Translations under genes and position numbers: made by a program | Shown: piece after piece, positions 23,144 through 34,167 of the stretch | How the letters are laid out: each line of letters starts with the position of its first letter | Numbering within the stretch: the first letter of the stretch is position 1 | From: Macrolepiota albuminosa | Lineage: Eukaryota > Basidiomycota > Agaricomycetes > Agaricales > Agaricaceae | Direction of reading: 5' to 3' | NCBI GenBank assembly: GCA_027475525.1 | Contig: JAMWFC010000107.1 | Coordinates: 514,992 to 578,991, forward strand | DNA length: 64,000 bases | The notes under the pieces: generated by a model | Databases searched by the model: none | What the model saw: the letters and a program-made list of their open reading frames with translations, nothing else | What the model was told of the DNA's origin: nothing

Positions 23144-24100
23144 GGAGCTCAATGAAGAAAATGGGGGAAGCTCCACCAGGAATACCCACATTGACAGAGA
23201 GACAGCCACAAAATTCCTGGAAAGAAAAGCTAACTTTGAGGATTCCACCCAAAGTGGCACCCAAGTTGGACTTACCTTTTGAAAAGGTGCCAGCTTTGAA
23301 TGAGAGGCAGGAGGTATCAGTGCAAGGCACTGGTAGGAGTTCCATTCAGGAAACTAGGAAGGAGTTGGAGAAGATGGTTGAGAAGCTGTGGGAGGTACCA
23401 GTGCCACTAACCACCAGAGAACTTCTGGATGTGGCACCTGGTTTGAGGGAGGTCATGGTACAAAAGTTGGTACCAAAGCCTCCCAGGCCTAAGGAACCCA
23501 ATATTCCTAGGGCAGCTACTCAACATCTGACAGCAGTGGAGAAAGAGCCTGACAAGATAGATGTTAATGATCTACCTATGGCCACCTACTTCATTGCAGA
23601 TGGAACACAATCTGGCTTGCCTACTGGTGCAGTAGTGCACCAGGATTGTGTTGCCACTTACTTGGAAAATATCCCAACAGGAGAAAAGCCAGTAGTGGTA
23701 TATGTAGCCAGGGAGTTGCAGGTTCTGAGATCTCTCAACCCAGTTGTCAATCAAAAGGGAAGAGCAGAGGCAATTCTAGATAGTGGATCTCAAATAGTCT
23801 GCATGGCTTTAAGAGAGGCTCTCAATCTAGGATTGACTTGGGATCCAGACATTAGGCTGAGGATGGAGAGTGCCAATCAGCAAGTGAATGAATCTGTTGG
23901 TTTAGCACGTAATGTGCCATTCACTTTTGCTGAAGGGTTTACTATCTATCTACAAGTGCACATTTTTGAAAGTCCTGCTTATACTGTCTTATTGGGTCGT
24001 CCATTTGACACCTTGACAGAGAGCAACATTCAAAACTTGCAGGATGGCAGCGCCATCATCACCATTCGAGACCCTAATACAGGTCGTCGAACTGCCCTGC
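23140..24100 (+). CDS. pro: Aspartic protease (pro) of element B, 5' part; interrupted by element D
   Basis: Frame -1 relative to gag. A Pro/Lys-rich linker is followed by a retropepsin-like domain with catalytic DSGSQ (about 23780) and the hydrophobic-hydrophobic-Gly motif VLLGRPFD (about 23990-24010), as in Ty3 proteases that cleave the polyprotein. Element D cuts the frame at 24100. Across the excised insertion it resumes at 34967 and ends at TGA 35029-35031, giving about 344 codons. The join uses the CCTGC target duplication and introduces no change. Confidence 0.88.
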
Positions 24101-24894
24101 TGTCAGGTTCCGCTGAGTCGGGGGCTTTCCGGGAAAGCGACGCCCTTACGATGCGGACTTGATCTACGGATACTCGGGTGTCTGGAACTCCGGGGCTAGG
24201 ACTCCGGGGTTCAAGACGAGGACAGGGTAATCCCGGGAGAGGGGACTAGAGTCCGGGGGTTTTGGATGAAAGTGGCTGGGAGTTAGAGGGGGTCGAGTCG
24301 TGAACCGGAGGTTCTAAGACGAGACCAAGTTAGTAACTTAAGAGTCGCGAAGTGCGTACCAAACTTATAGCACGCGAATACTAAGGCGTGCCAGTCGAAG
24401 CGTACCAAACGAGGCGTACCAGTCAAACAAAGGGCACGCAATATCCAAGTAACAGTTATGCAATATCAAGACTAGCGAATACAACAAGGAACTACGCTAT
24501 AAGTACTACGGGGCCGGGTCTCGGGGTTCCGGGATGTCTGGGATGGGTTCCGGGGGTTATTGAGTAGCGGCAGGGGCTGCGTACCGGGATCGCGCGTGTG
24601 GAGCGCGCGATCAATTGGCGCGGAGGGAGTCGTGATGCGTGGGGCGTGATGCGTGATGGCTTGATGCGAGCTGCGTGATCCGATCGTCGATGGCGGTTGA
24701 TCCCGGGGTCCGTGATGCAGGGGTCCCGGGGGCTGGCTGATGGCGATCGGTGGCGGTTGATGGCGGTCCTGATGCGCGTGATGGCGGTGTCGGCGGTCGT
24801 GATGGCGGGGCGTGTCCTGTGGGGTCGGAGGGAGGGTCCCGGATGGTGTTCCGGGGGTGTCCCGGGGTGGGCCCGGAGGGGAGGGGTCGTGACA
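24101..24894 (-). repeat. 3' LTR of element D
   Basis: 794 bp with terminal TGTCA/TGACA inverted repeats. Confidence 0.97.
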
Positions 24895-25022
24895 TCACCC
24901 CCCCTTCAGCGCCGAGACCCTCCGAGGCGCGCGTAGCCGGTGGTCCGGACCGGGGTTCAACCGTGGGATCCGGCACCTGACTTGCCACGTATCGAAAAAA
25001 AATTTTACCGCTAAGTCCAACC

Positions 25023-26756
25023 ATGTCGCGTACGCCGACACATTCCCCGACACCTCCGCAAACCAACGAGGTCGCGCCCCTTATGGCCTGGGAGGCCCGG
25101 GATGCGCGGTACCGAGCCCGCCTGGACCGGGAGCGCGTGGCGGCGCTCGTGCAACAACGTGAGTGCCGTCGCGATGGTTCGCTTACCGCGGCTGACTTTT
25201 TCCCCTTCAGAACAAAGATCTTCCCCCGCTCCGGAGGCGGGTCCTAGCCGACTCCCGGAGCCTGTCCCTGGTGCAGGTCCCGGGGGTCCTTCGGGTGCCA
25301 GTCGTCCCGCGCCCACTTTTGCGCGGATGACCGTGCGTCCCCCCCGTCCCCCTCCCCCTCCTCGTCCTAGACTGGTCGCCCCTCGCTTCCGTCGCTCCGG
25401 GATGGCGGTGGGGGCCATTTCCGAGGTCCCGGAGGCGCAGCGCGTTGAGTGGGCCAACGCGACGCAGGAGGCCTTCGAGGGGGCGCTGGTGAGGCCCCGG
25501 GGCTTGCCCCCCCATGCCTGGTGTGTCAGCAACGGGCCGGTAAGTGGTTTCATACCTCTGGTTTCGAGGCTGACCCGGGTGTCCAGTGCCTCCACTGTGC
25601 GCGCCGCTCAGTGCTGTGCTCGTTTGAGGTCCCGTCCTCCTCGTCCCGACGCGACACTGCCGTGTGCGAGGCGTGCCGCGATAACCATGAGCGGTGCTCC
25701 GTCTCGGCTCTCTGGAGGGCGTATTGCGTGTCGCGGGAGCAGGGATGGCCGCTGGGGGGGATTACCCGGAGGATGGGGGTTGAGGAGCGCGATTGGGTGG
25801 CGGAGCCGGCGGGGGAGGCGGTGGAGCCGGTGGGGGAGGGGCCTGCAGCGCCCGCGGAGGTGCCCAGTGGGGGGTCGGGGAGTCGGGGGGTCGTCCGGGT
25901 GGGGGGCCGGGGCCGGCCCGTGGTGTTGATCACGCGCCGGGCCCCTCGGTCCGTCGCCCGGGGGCAGGGAGGGCGCCTGGACAAGGGGAAGCGGCGGGCG
26001 TCGCCCAGTCCATCCCCGGGGCCTTCCAAGAGGGCGCGCTTGCCCTCGGAGACCCCGTCTCCGGTTTCGCCCCCGCGCTTGTCCCCAGCGACATTCTCCC
26101 CTCTGTCGGGGCGGCCCCTGGGGGTGGATGTGAGGGCCCTTCAAGAGCGCCCGGGGGAGTCGGAGGAGGGTGGGGAGGCAACCGTCGCGCGAGGGGGGCT
26201 GGAGGCGGGTCGGGAGGCGCTGCGACAGCTGGAGGAGGCCCGGGTCGCTAGGGGGGAGGTGGAGGCGGAGCTGGAGGCGTTGAGGGCGCGGTTTGGGCAG
26301 GGAGTGGGGGTCCCGGAGAGGGCCCCCTCGGGGCAGGAGTTGGTGGAGGGCCTGCGCCGCGACGTGGTGATCGCGCGCATGGCATCCCTGAGTAGGTTTC
26401 TTTGTTGCCTGCACCTTCGTTCGCTAACGTCTCCAGGCTGGGCCCGGGAGCACCGTCTGCTCCTGGACGGGGTTGCCGCGGCGCTTGCCGCGCTGCAGGA
26501 GGGGCAGCACGCGGAGATGACGACCCCCGGGGTGGAGCGCGGCCTCGACCTCTTGGGGCGGTTGGTGGTCGCCCACCGCCGGAGGAATGTGCCCGCCCCG
26601 GGCTCCTGGTTCGAGCGCGTGTTGGACGAGGGTGAGCCCCTTCCGACTTGGGAGATGTTGGTCGAGGAGGTGTGCGGGGGTCACGGTCCGGAGGGGGTGG
26701 GGGGAGAGTTCCGGGGCTGGCCGAGGGGAGGGGGTAGTGAGGGGGGCTCCGGTTAG
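25023..26756 (+). CDS. Antisense spliced gene carried by element D (Cys-rich, unknown function)
   Basis: Runs opposite to gag-pol and meets pol tail to tail (276 bp apart). Exon 1 25023-25158; intron 25159-25210 (GTGAGT...TTCAG, CTGAC branch site). Exon 2 starts 25211. It joins exon 3 either through a 41-bp intron 25489-25529 or through a C-run length change near 25507 that would add CLVC. An intron 26392-26436 (GTAGGT...CCAG, CTAAC branch site) precedes the last exon, ending TAG 26754-26756. The product is about 500 residues: a Pro-rich N-terminus, a Cys block (CLHCARRSVLCSF, later CEACRDNHERC) spaced like a small zinc-binding module, a Ser/Pro/Arg-rich basic region, then a Glu/Leu-rich coiled coil. 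I recognise no family. Confidence 0.7.
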
Positions 26757-27032
26757 GGTGTGGCATTTTTTGTGCTTTCTTGTCGTCGTCGTGCGCCCGT
26801 TTCGCTAACCTGTATAATAATGTACTGTAGAAAATGTACATACTTGGTTCCTCATAGTAATAGTGGTGTAAGTAAAGTAGCGGGGTAGCTGGGAAGAGTA
26901 CCTTGCCCAAAATCCGGGGCGCTACTGTAAAGAAAAAGGAAAACTAGAAGGGATTCAGATCTAGGAGGGAAAAACAGAAAGTATACGCGGGAGTTGAATC
27001 CCTGATGGGTCCAGAGGCGGGGGTTACACCCA

Positions 27033-30000
27033 CTACTGCCGTCTGTGAGTCCTGCGCCCGGGAAGGTCGTTCCCCGGGTGCCGTCGTTGAAAGTCCCGGA
27101 GTTTGTCGAGGGCGCCTTCGAGGTTTTTGCGTGGCTCCCAGGTGTCGTCTTCCGGGCCATATCCCTCCCACCGTACGAGGAAGTGGGGTCGTCCACGAAT
27201 ATTCCGGGAGTCGAGGATGTCTTCAACCTCGTAGTGGTACTCGTCCTCGACCTCGACCGGGGGAGGGGGCTCGGGGCGTCGTTCGGGGAAGGGATCCGGG
27301 GGGTGTCGTTCCAGGAGGCGGACGTGGAATACCGGGTGCAGACCTTTTAGCCCCGGGGGGAGTTCGATCTTGTAGGCGTGGGATGAGACCTTCTTCAATA
27401 TTTTGAACGGGCCGAGACGCTTGTGATCGAGTTTTGGGGAGGGCCGGCGGGTGCGGAGGTGTCGTCGATCTAACCATACCTTTGTCCCGGGGGCCCAGTC
27501 GGGGGTGTCTTCCCGTTTCCGGTCGGCGTGTTTCACGTAGGCCCGGTTTGCGATGTCGATCTCCTCCCGGAGAAACTCGTGCAGGGATTGGAGATCCCGG
27601 GCGACCTCATGGGCGGCGTGCGACGGGATGTCCCGGAGCGAGAGCGTCAGTCGAGGGTGGTATCCCTTGTTGGCAAAGAAGGGCGATACCCCGGTGGCAG
27701 AGTGCGGCGTGTTGTTGTAGGTGAACTCGGCCAGGGGGAGCTCGGCGCGCCAGTCGTCCTGCAAGTAGTTGACGTATAACCGGAGGTACTGCTCGAGGGA
27801 CTGGTTGACCCTTTCGGTTTGGCCGTCGGTTTCGGGGTGGTAGGCGGTAGAGAGGTTAGTTTTTACTTCAAGTGCCTTACACAGGGAAGTCCAAAACTTG
27901 GACACGAAGAGGGGACCACGGTCGGAGACGATGTCGTCCGGGAGTCCATGTTTGGCGAAAACGTGCTCGAGGAACAGCCGGGCGAAGTCCGGGGCGGTAT
28001 CCGTGGTGTGGCAGGGTAGGAAGATGCCCTGTTTGGTCAGCCTGCACACAACGACGAGAATAGCATCGAACCCTTCAGATTCCGGGAGCTCGACGATGTG
28101 GTCCAGAGATATTGAGGACCAGGGGCGTCGTCCGACCGGCAGGGGTTTCAGGAGTCCGTACGGTCGGTGTCGGGGGACCTTGGCCCGGAGGCAGGGTTCG
28201 CATGATCGAATGTAACGGGTCACGTCCTTCTTCAACCCTGGCCAAAAGTAAGTCCGGGAGATGAGCTGGAGGGTCTTACGTATTCCAGGATGTCCCCGGA
28301 GCTTGTGGTCGTGGTGTTGACGGAGGACGTCGTAGCGAAGTCGGGCATGATCCGGGACGTAGATGCGGCCGTCCCGGAGGAGGAGTTTCTCGTCGGGGGA
28401 CAGGGAGAAGGCGGGGTCCCGGTCTGATCCGGGACGTAGATGCGGCCGTCCCGGAGGAGGAGCTTCTCGTCGGGGGACAGGGAGAAGGCGGGGTCCCGGT
28501 CGATTCCGTCGGGAGAGTTTTGGGGGTCGTGATCGGTGAAGTACTTGTCTCGGGGAGCGCGGCGGATCTGGTTCAGGGTTCCTTCGTCGTTTAAGATCAG
28601 TACGGCATTCAGATGTTCAGGAGGGATCACCACGCGATGATTGAACGCATTGCGTTCCGCCTCGAACGACTTTTTGGGATAGACATCCGGTCGGCGGGTG
28701 AGGGCGTCGGGCTTGGCGCCAAGTCGTCCCGGGCGGTATTGGATCGTGAAGTCGTATTCCGAGAGGATCTCGGACCATCGGGCCTGCCGTCGACTGAGTT
28801 GCTTGGTCGTGGTGAAGTACTGCAGGTTATTATGATCCGAGTAGACCTGGATCCGGTGTCGGGCTCCCTCGAGGTAGGCTCGCCACTGCTTGAAGGCTTC
28901 GACGATGGCGAGAAGTTCCTTGTCGTAGATGTCGTAGTTGAGCTCGGCGTCGATCATGGACCGGGTGTAGAAGGCGACTGGCCGGGGCTCCCCGCCGTCA
29001 GGTTCCATCTGCGAGAGGATCCCGGCGATGGCGTAGTCGGAGGCGTCACATTCCAGGATGATCGGGAGGGCCGGGTCGTAGTGCCGGAGTACCGGGGCGA
29101 CTGTGAAAGCCTCCTTGAGCAAGTTAAAGACGCTCTGGCACTTACTGTCCCAGTTCCAGGCGATGTCCTTGCGCGTGAGCCGGTTGAGGGGTTTTGTAAT
29201 CCCGGAGTAGTTGTCTATAAACCTCCGGTAGAAGTTAGCGAAACCCAGGAAGGACTGTACTTCCTTGACGTTCCGGGGCTGCGGCCAGTTGACGATGGCC
29301 TCGACCTTGTGGGGGTCCATGCGAACGCCATTCGGGGATACTATGACGCCAAGATACTCAACCTCTTCCGTATGGAATGAACACTTCTCGGGCTTGGCGT
29401 GGAGATTGTGCTCCCGGAGGCGTTCGAGGACTTGCCGGACGTGCTTCTGGTGATCCTCCTTCGAGTCGGAATAGATGAGGATGTCGTCCAGGTAGACTAT
29501 CACGAAGACGTCGCTCATGTCGTGGAAGATGTCGTTCATGAAGTATTGGAACGTGGCGGGGGAGTTAGTCATTCCGAAAGGCATTACAAGGTACTCAAAC
29601 AGACCATACCGCGTGCGGAACGCGGTTTTCCACTCGTGTCCCGGGGCGATGCGGACGTTGTTGTAACCGGAGCGGAGGTCGATCTTCGTGTAGACCTTGG
29701 CACTGCGAAGCCGATCGACCAGATCGCCGATGAGCGGGAGCGGGTAGCGGTTCTTCTTGGTGATCTTGTTGAGTCCCCGGTAGTCGACACAGAGTCGGAG
29801 CGAGCCGTCCTTCTTCTTGGCGAATAGAACCGGGGCTCCGGCGGCGGAGGCGGAGGGTCGGATGAATCCCTTACCGAGCATTTCGTCGAGGTAGTCCTTG
29901 AGAGCCCGGAGTTCGACCTCCGACATGTTGTAGACCTTGCCGAAAGGGGGGGTGGCTCCTTCCTCGAGGTCGATGGTGTGATCATAGGGGCGATGAGGGG

Positions 30001-31501
30001 GGATCTCCTTGGCGTCTCCTTCGGAGAATACGTCAGCGAACTCGTGATACTCCGGGGGAACTACTTCTCGGAGGATTTGCTCCTCGGTTTTTTGTTCCGG
30101 GGGAATAGCGTCCCCTCGTAGGTGTTCTTCCGGGAGGGAGGGCGAGGTGTGTAGCTGAAACGTGGGAGTTCCATCCCTCATGAGGCGGGCGAAGGGGGCG
30201 GCCCCAATGATCCTGATGTCGAGTGCGCTCGGGTCGATCGGAGTTGCGGAAGCGTCGGCCGGAGCGGATGTGACGCGTGTCTGAGACCGGCAGGGGTAGT
30301 TCGGCCCTTTGTATTTGTTCCGAGGAATGTTTGGGGGTCGATCGGGGGCCTTGCGGTCTCGGACGGGCGTGGGAGGTGGGTGCGCCGGGGGCGCGTCGAT
30401 CGTCCCGGGGGTGTCGGGCGTCGGGTCGTTCCCTAGGGCCCGGAGGTGCACGGCGGTCGAGGGGTGGTCTTCGGGTCCCGGGAAGGTCATGGTGAGCGTC
30501 CTCCAATCGATGTCGGGGTTCGTGTCGCGCAGCCAGGGCAGTCCCAGCACCATCGGGGTCGATTCGTGAAGTCGCGTGACCAGGAAGTCGGAAGTGAACT
30601 CGTAGTTGTTGTCCAGGGTCACGCGTCCCGAATGAGACCTTTGGATGGGGCCGGAGGAGGAGGGGGTGCCGTCGAGGCGTTGCAGGCGGAGGGGCTGGTC
30701 GAGGGAGTCGTGGGGGAGGTCGAGAGCGTCGCTGACGAAAACCCCGGTGGCTCCGCTGTCGATAAGGGCCGATATCGGTCCCGGGGTGCCATCCAGCCTG
30801 GCATTGATGACGAAGGATCGGGACGAGCGGGATTGGAGTCCCGGGGGTGGTGGGGGCCCGTCCTTCGGAGCAGGGTTGGGGGAGTGGGGGATGTCGAAGG
30901 GGAGTTGCTGGTCGTCGGGGTTCGGGTCCCGGGTCAGGCGAAGGGTGAGGTGTCGCCAATCGATGCGGGGGTTAGTGTCCCGGAGCCACGGGAGTCCTAA
31001 GACCAGGGGTGCGGAAGGATGAAGTTTTGTTATCAACATCCGGAGAGTGTGAGTCTGTCCGTTGGCGAAGGTAACGGGCATACGCACGAAGTGGGTGATG
31101 TCCCCCGCCGAAGAGGCGTCTCCATCAAAGAGGCAGAGTCGTACCGGGACCGGGAGTCGCTGGGCGGGTTCCGGGGCGAGGGTAGACCATGCTTCGTCGA
31201 TGAAGTTGTCGGTGGCGCCACTGTCGACGAGGGTGTTGAGGGGGGTTCCGGAGGGGGTGAGGCGGGTTTTGAGGAGGAGGGAGTGCGAAGAGTGGGAGGG
31301 TAGGTAAGCCGTGAGGGTGTCCTGTATGAGTGTCGTAGAGCGAAGGTGTGAGACCGGGGCGGAGAAGACGTCGGGGTCGATTCCGCGATTTAGGGCGTCT
31401 TCCGGGTCTAAATCGCCGGGTCGTTTTCCGAATACTCGTAGGTAGCGTCCTCCCCTTCGAAGGTCCAGGTGGCACGTCCCATGACCTGTCGTTTGGGGCA
31501 C
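27033..31501 (-). CDS. pol: pol of element D: two tandem proteases, RT, RNase H, integrase, chromodomain
   Basis: Starts -1 relative to gag and overlaps its end. Residues 93-97 and 248-252 are two DSGAT protease active sites, each followed by a near-identical [12 protein letters not shown] block (about 168 and 318), so the protease domain is duplicated. RT has [11 protein letters not shown] and YLDDILIYS (about 29490). RNase H has [21 protein letters not shown] and [10 protein letters not shown]. The integrase has the zinc-finger end [20 protein letters not shown] and [16 protein letters not shown]. The C-terminal chromodomain includes [17 protein letters not shown] (about 27140). The frame shifts only at the 77-bp duplication 28349-28502; excluding one copy makes a single uninterrupted frame of about 1,460 codons. 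Confidence 0.95.
28349..28502. repeat. 77-bp tandem duplication (6), one mismatch
   Basis: 2 x 77 bp in pol between RNase H and integrase. Removal fuses the frame from 31501 with that ending at 27033. Confidence 0.97.
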
Positions 31502-34137
31502 TCGGAGATGAAATGTTCTTTCTCACCACAGAGTATGCAGACACCCTCCCTTCTCCGTCGTTCCTGCACATCCGTCGGGACCTCGATCCAGGGTCGTCCC
31601 TTCTTTTGAAGCCGGTTGGCTCGGAGGGCCTCCTCGTCCCGTTCGTCGTCGAAGTCGAAGTCTTCGGGGTCTCCCGGGGGTTCCTCGGGGCTTGGCGCGT
31701 CGCCCGGGTCTTGGGTGGCCACGGCGGCGTTGAGCTGGGCCTGGGGGCGGGTGCCGCTGCCGGGGTTAGCATTGGGCGGGCCGCGACTCACCGGGGGTCG
31801 GCCGCCAGGGAACGCGGGGGGACCGGGGTTTCGACCTTGAGGGTTGGGAGCTTCGCCGGAGGGCCAAGGGGGTCCTCCTCTGGGGTTCCAGGGGGGTCGG
31901 GAGTTCGAATACTCGCTGCGGTCTTCCCAGTAGCGCTGGTCGATCTGCATGACGAGGGCCTTGTATCCGTCGTAGGAGGGTTGTTTCGGGGCGAGTCGGA
32001 GGACGTCCTTGATACGTTGTGGGAGGGCGCGGCGGAGGGCGTACCGGAGGGCGCTGTAATTCCAACCTGTCTCGTAAGCTTCCTTTTCAAAACGTACGAT
32101 GAAGGTAGTGAAACGTTCTTCAGAGCGCATCCGGAGGTTGAAGAGGTTGTCCTCGGCCTCGGCCACGGTGTCGTATATCCCGAATTTCCCGGAGAACTCG
32201 TCGACGAAGGCTTGCCAGCGAGCGAGTGCCGGGTTGTTGGGGTCGAACTGGATGAGGGCCGTGTAGTGATCGAAGGCGATCCCCTGGAGGTACGACGCGG
32301 CAAAGGCCACCCGGGAGCTGTCAACCTGAAACGTGAGCGGCTTTGCCTGAAACGTATTAAGACACTGAGTGAGGAAGGTACGCCATTTCCGGGGGTCCCG
32401 GCCCGTGAACGCATCAGGTTTCTGAATGTCTAGGCGTCCTTCGCGGGCGAGGGCGTCGCGAGCGTCGTCCGGTCCGGCAGCGTTACGGGGAGGGGGGCCA
32501 GCGTTGTAATAGTAGTAGTAATGATTACCCCCCCCTCCTTGAGGAGGAAAAGCACCAAGGGCGGGGCCCCACCCGCCGGGAGGTCCTCCTCCGGGCGGCT
32601 CACCTGGGGGACCACGCCCGGGAGGCCCGTTGTCCCAAGGGGGTTCGTTCCTGCCAGGAGGGGGGCCGGGTCTCCACGCCGGGAGTGGCGGAGGTGGAGG
32701 GCCTGGGGGTCGTCCTCGAGGTTCAGCTGGGGGTGGCGGAGGCGGTCGGGGAGGGTTCGGCGGTGTCGGGTCGGGCGGAGGGGGGTTAGGTGCTGGGTCG
32801 GGTGCCGGGTTGCGCGGGGGACGTTCATTCCGGGAGGGTCGGGCTTGCATCGGGGGTCGCGGGGGGTTCCGTAGGTCGAAGTGGGGTGGCGGATCGCGGC
32901 GGAAGTTGCGTTCCGGAGGGACCGGGGCGGACGTGGCGGGCGGTGCTGGTGCCGGGGCGGGCGCGGGCGCGGGACGTTGTTCGTTGTTATCGCGCGTGAG
33001 CTCGTCAATGTAGCATAACGTGTCGTCCGTACTAGGGGTGTCCACCCGGGCTGTACCGGGGTTCGTCGGGGCCGGGGGTCGGGCGTTGTCTGTTCGCGGG
33101 AGGGGTTCCAGGGGTCTTTGAGGCTGTCCCCAGGTCTCGAAGGTACTAGGAACGGAGTTAGCCCTGCGGCGAGTTGACAAGCCTACCGTGCGAGCAGCGG
33201 GTTGATCGAAGAGGCCTCCCGTCGGGTTGAGGGACCGTAGTATGGCTGAGGCGTTCTGCCGTTCTTCCCGTTGCCGTTGCTCCGGAGTGGGGACCGTGGG
33301 GGCTGCCGGGACTGCTGGGGCCGGTTCCGGGGGTTCCCGTCGAATGTGAATCGAGCGACCTGGGTCCGCGGGGTCGTTGAGGGGCCGAGGGGAGGGGGAC
33401 GCGTGGACTTCGTCGAGCAGCTGCTGTAATTCCTCCCGGAGGATCGTATTGCGCCTATACTTTACCATGGTTTGCTCCGGGAGGTCTCCTCGCGTGAGGC
33501 GATCCCCGAATTCGACCAGGCAGTGAGCCCATTCCTCCGGAGTGCCTTCGAAGTCGTCGTGCCCGAACTCCACAAGCAGCGTCCTTGTCCGTTGCGCGAA
33601 GTCCTCCGGTGAGATCCTGAGAGAGCGGAGTATCTCGTCCCGTTGCCGTTCATACTCCTCGAGGCGTCGTCGTCCCATTGGCGAGGGAGGGGTCCGAGCG
33701 GGTGGAGCGGCGGCCGGGTAATGACGAGGGGGGTAGTCGGGGTAGGGGGGTCCTCGGGCTTCTCGGGGTTGGGGGACGGGGCGCTGGTAACCGTAGTAGG
33801 GGGTGGGTGCAAAGGGGCCCTCGCTGGGGGGAATCGGGCGAGGCCCACTGGGTGCAGGAGGGGTCTCCGGCAGGCCCCCGGGAATGCTCCGGTACGAGGG
33901 GACCTCCACGGGTCGTGCCATGGCTAGGTTGGGCGGAGGGGCCCAACTGGCTGAGGGCCCCAGATCATAGAAGGATGGGTCGGGGGCCCAGTGGCGGTGG
34001 AGGTACTGAGGTTCGTATGGGAGGGGTGGGTAGACAGGGCGGGGGGTCTGCGCGGAGTAGTGGTCGGGTACCGGGCGTCCGTAAGGGTCGGTCTGGTACC
34101 CCGTGGGGTAGTAGGTGTGAGTATACGTAGCCATCAA
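31408..34137 (-). CDS. gag: gag of element D
   Basis: Intact 909-codon frame from ATG 34137. The N-terminal third is Pro/Tyr/Arg-rich and disordered. A long low-complexity Pro/Gly stretch (about residues 390-560) precedes the capsid core (about 580-740; KPDAFTGRDPRKWRTFLTQC, then WQAFVDEFSGKFG). A basic Pro-rich linker leads to the zinc knuckle [14 protein letters not shown] near 31530. Stop at 31408. The overlap with pol is about 90 bp and pol is in the -1 frame, consistent with programmed -1 frameshifting. Confidence 0.93.
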   Translation of the reverse strand: MMATYTHTYYPTGYQTDPYGRPVPDHYSAQTPRPVYPPLPYEPQYLHRHWAPDPSFYDLGPSASWAPPPNLAMARPVEVPSYRSIPGGLPETPPAPSGPRPIPPSEGPFAPTPYYGYQRPVPQPREARGPPYPDYPPRHYPAAAPPARTPPSPMGRRRLEEYERQRDEILRSLRISPEDFAQRTRTLLVEFGHDDFEGTPEEWAHCLVEFGDRLTRGDLPEQTMVKYRRNTILREELQQLLDEVHASPSPRPLNDPADPGRSIHIRREPPEPAPAVPAAPTVPTPEQRQREERQNASAILRSLNPTGGLFDQPAARTVGLSTRRRANSVPSTFETWGQPQRPLEPLPRTDNARPPAPTNPGTARVDTPSTDDTLCYIDELTRDNNEQRPAPAPAPAPAPPATSAPVPPERNFRRDPPPHFDLRNPPRPPMQARPSRNERPPRNPAPDPAPNPPPPDPTPPNPPRPPPPPPAEPRGRPPGPPPPPLPAWRPGPPPGRNEPPWDNGPPGRGPPGEPPGGGPPGGWGPALGAFPPQGGGGNHYYYYYNAGPPPRNAAGPDDARDALAREGRLDIQKPDAFTGRDPRKWRTFLTQCLNTFQAKPLTFQVDSSRVAFAASYLQGIAFDHYTALIQFDPNNPALARWQAFVDEFSGKFGIYDTVAEAEDNLFNLRMRSEERFTTFIVRFEKEAYETGWNYSALRYALRRALPQRIKDVLRLAPKQPSYDGYKALVMQIDQRYWEDRSEYSNSRPPWNPRGGPPWPSGEAPNPQGRNPGPPAFPGGRPPVSRGPPNANPGSGTRPQAQLNAAVATQDPGDAPSPEEPPGDPEDFDFDDERDEEALRANRLQKKGRPWIEVPTDVQERRRREGVCILCGEKEHFISECPKRQVMGRATWTFEGEDATYEYSENDPAI

Positions 34138-34154
34138 GAACGGTGTAAGGAAAG

Positions 34155-34166
34155 AGTCTTGATATT
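34155..34166 (-). promoter_or_regulatory. Self-complementary primer-binding site of element D
   Basis: Just inside the 5' LTR the RNA reads AATATCAAGACT. The same element's LTR transcript contains AGTCTTGATATT (34540-34529 on the minus strand), a 12-nt perfect complement. This matches the self-priming arrangement of Tf1/sushi chromoviruses rather than tRNA priming. Confidence 0.65.
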
Positions 34167-34167
34167 A

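Noticed and set aside
29399..32433. Several long plus-strand ORFs over pol and gag of element D
   Set aside because: Opposite-strand shadows of real coding sequence in very GC-rich DNA; no domains and no splice structure.
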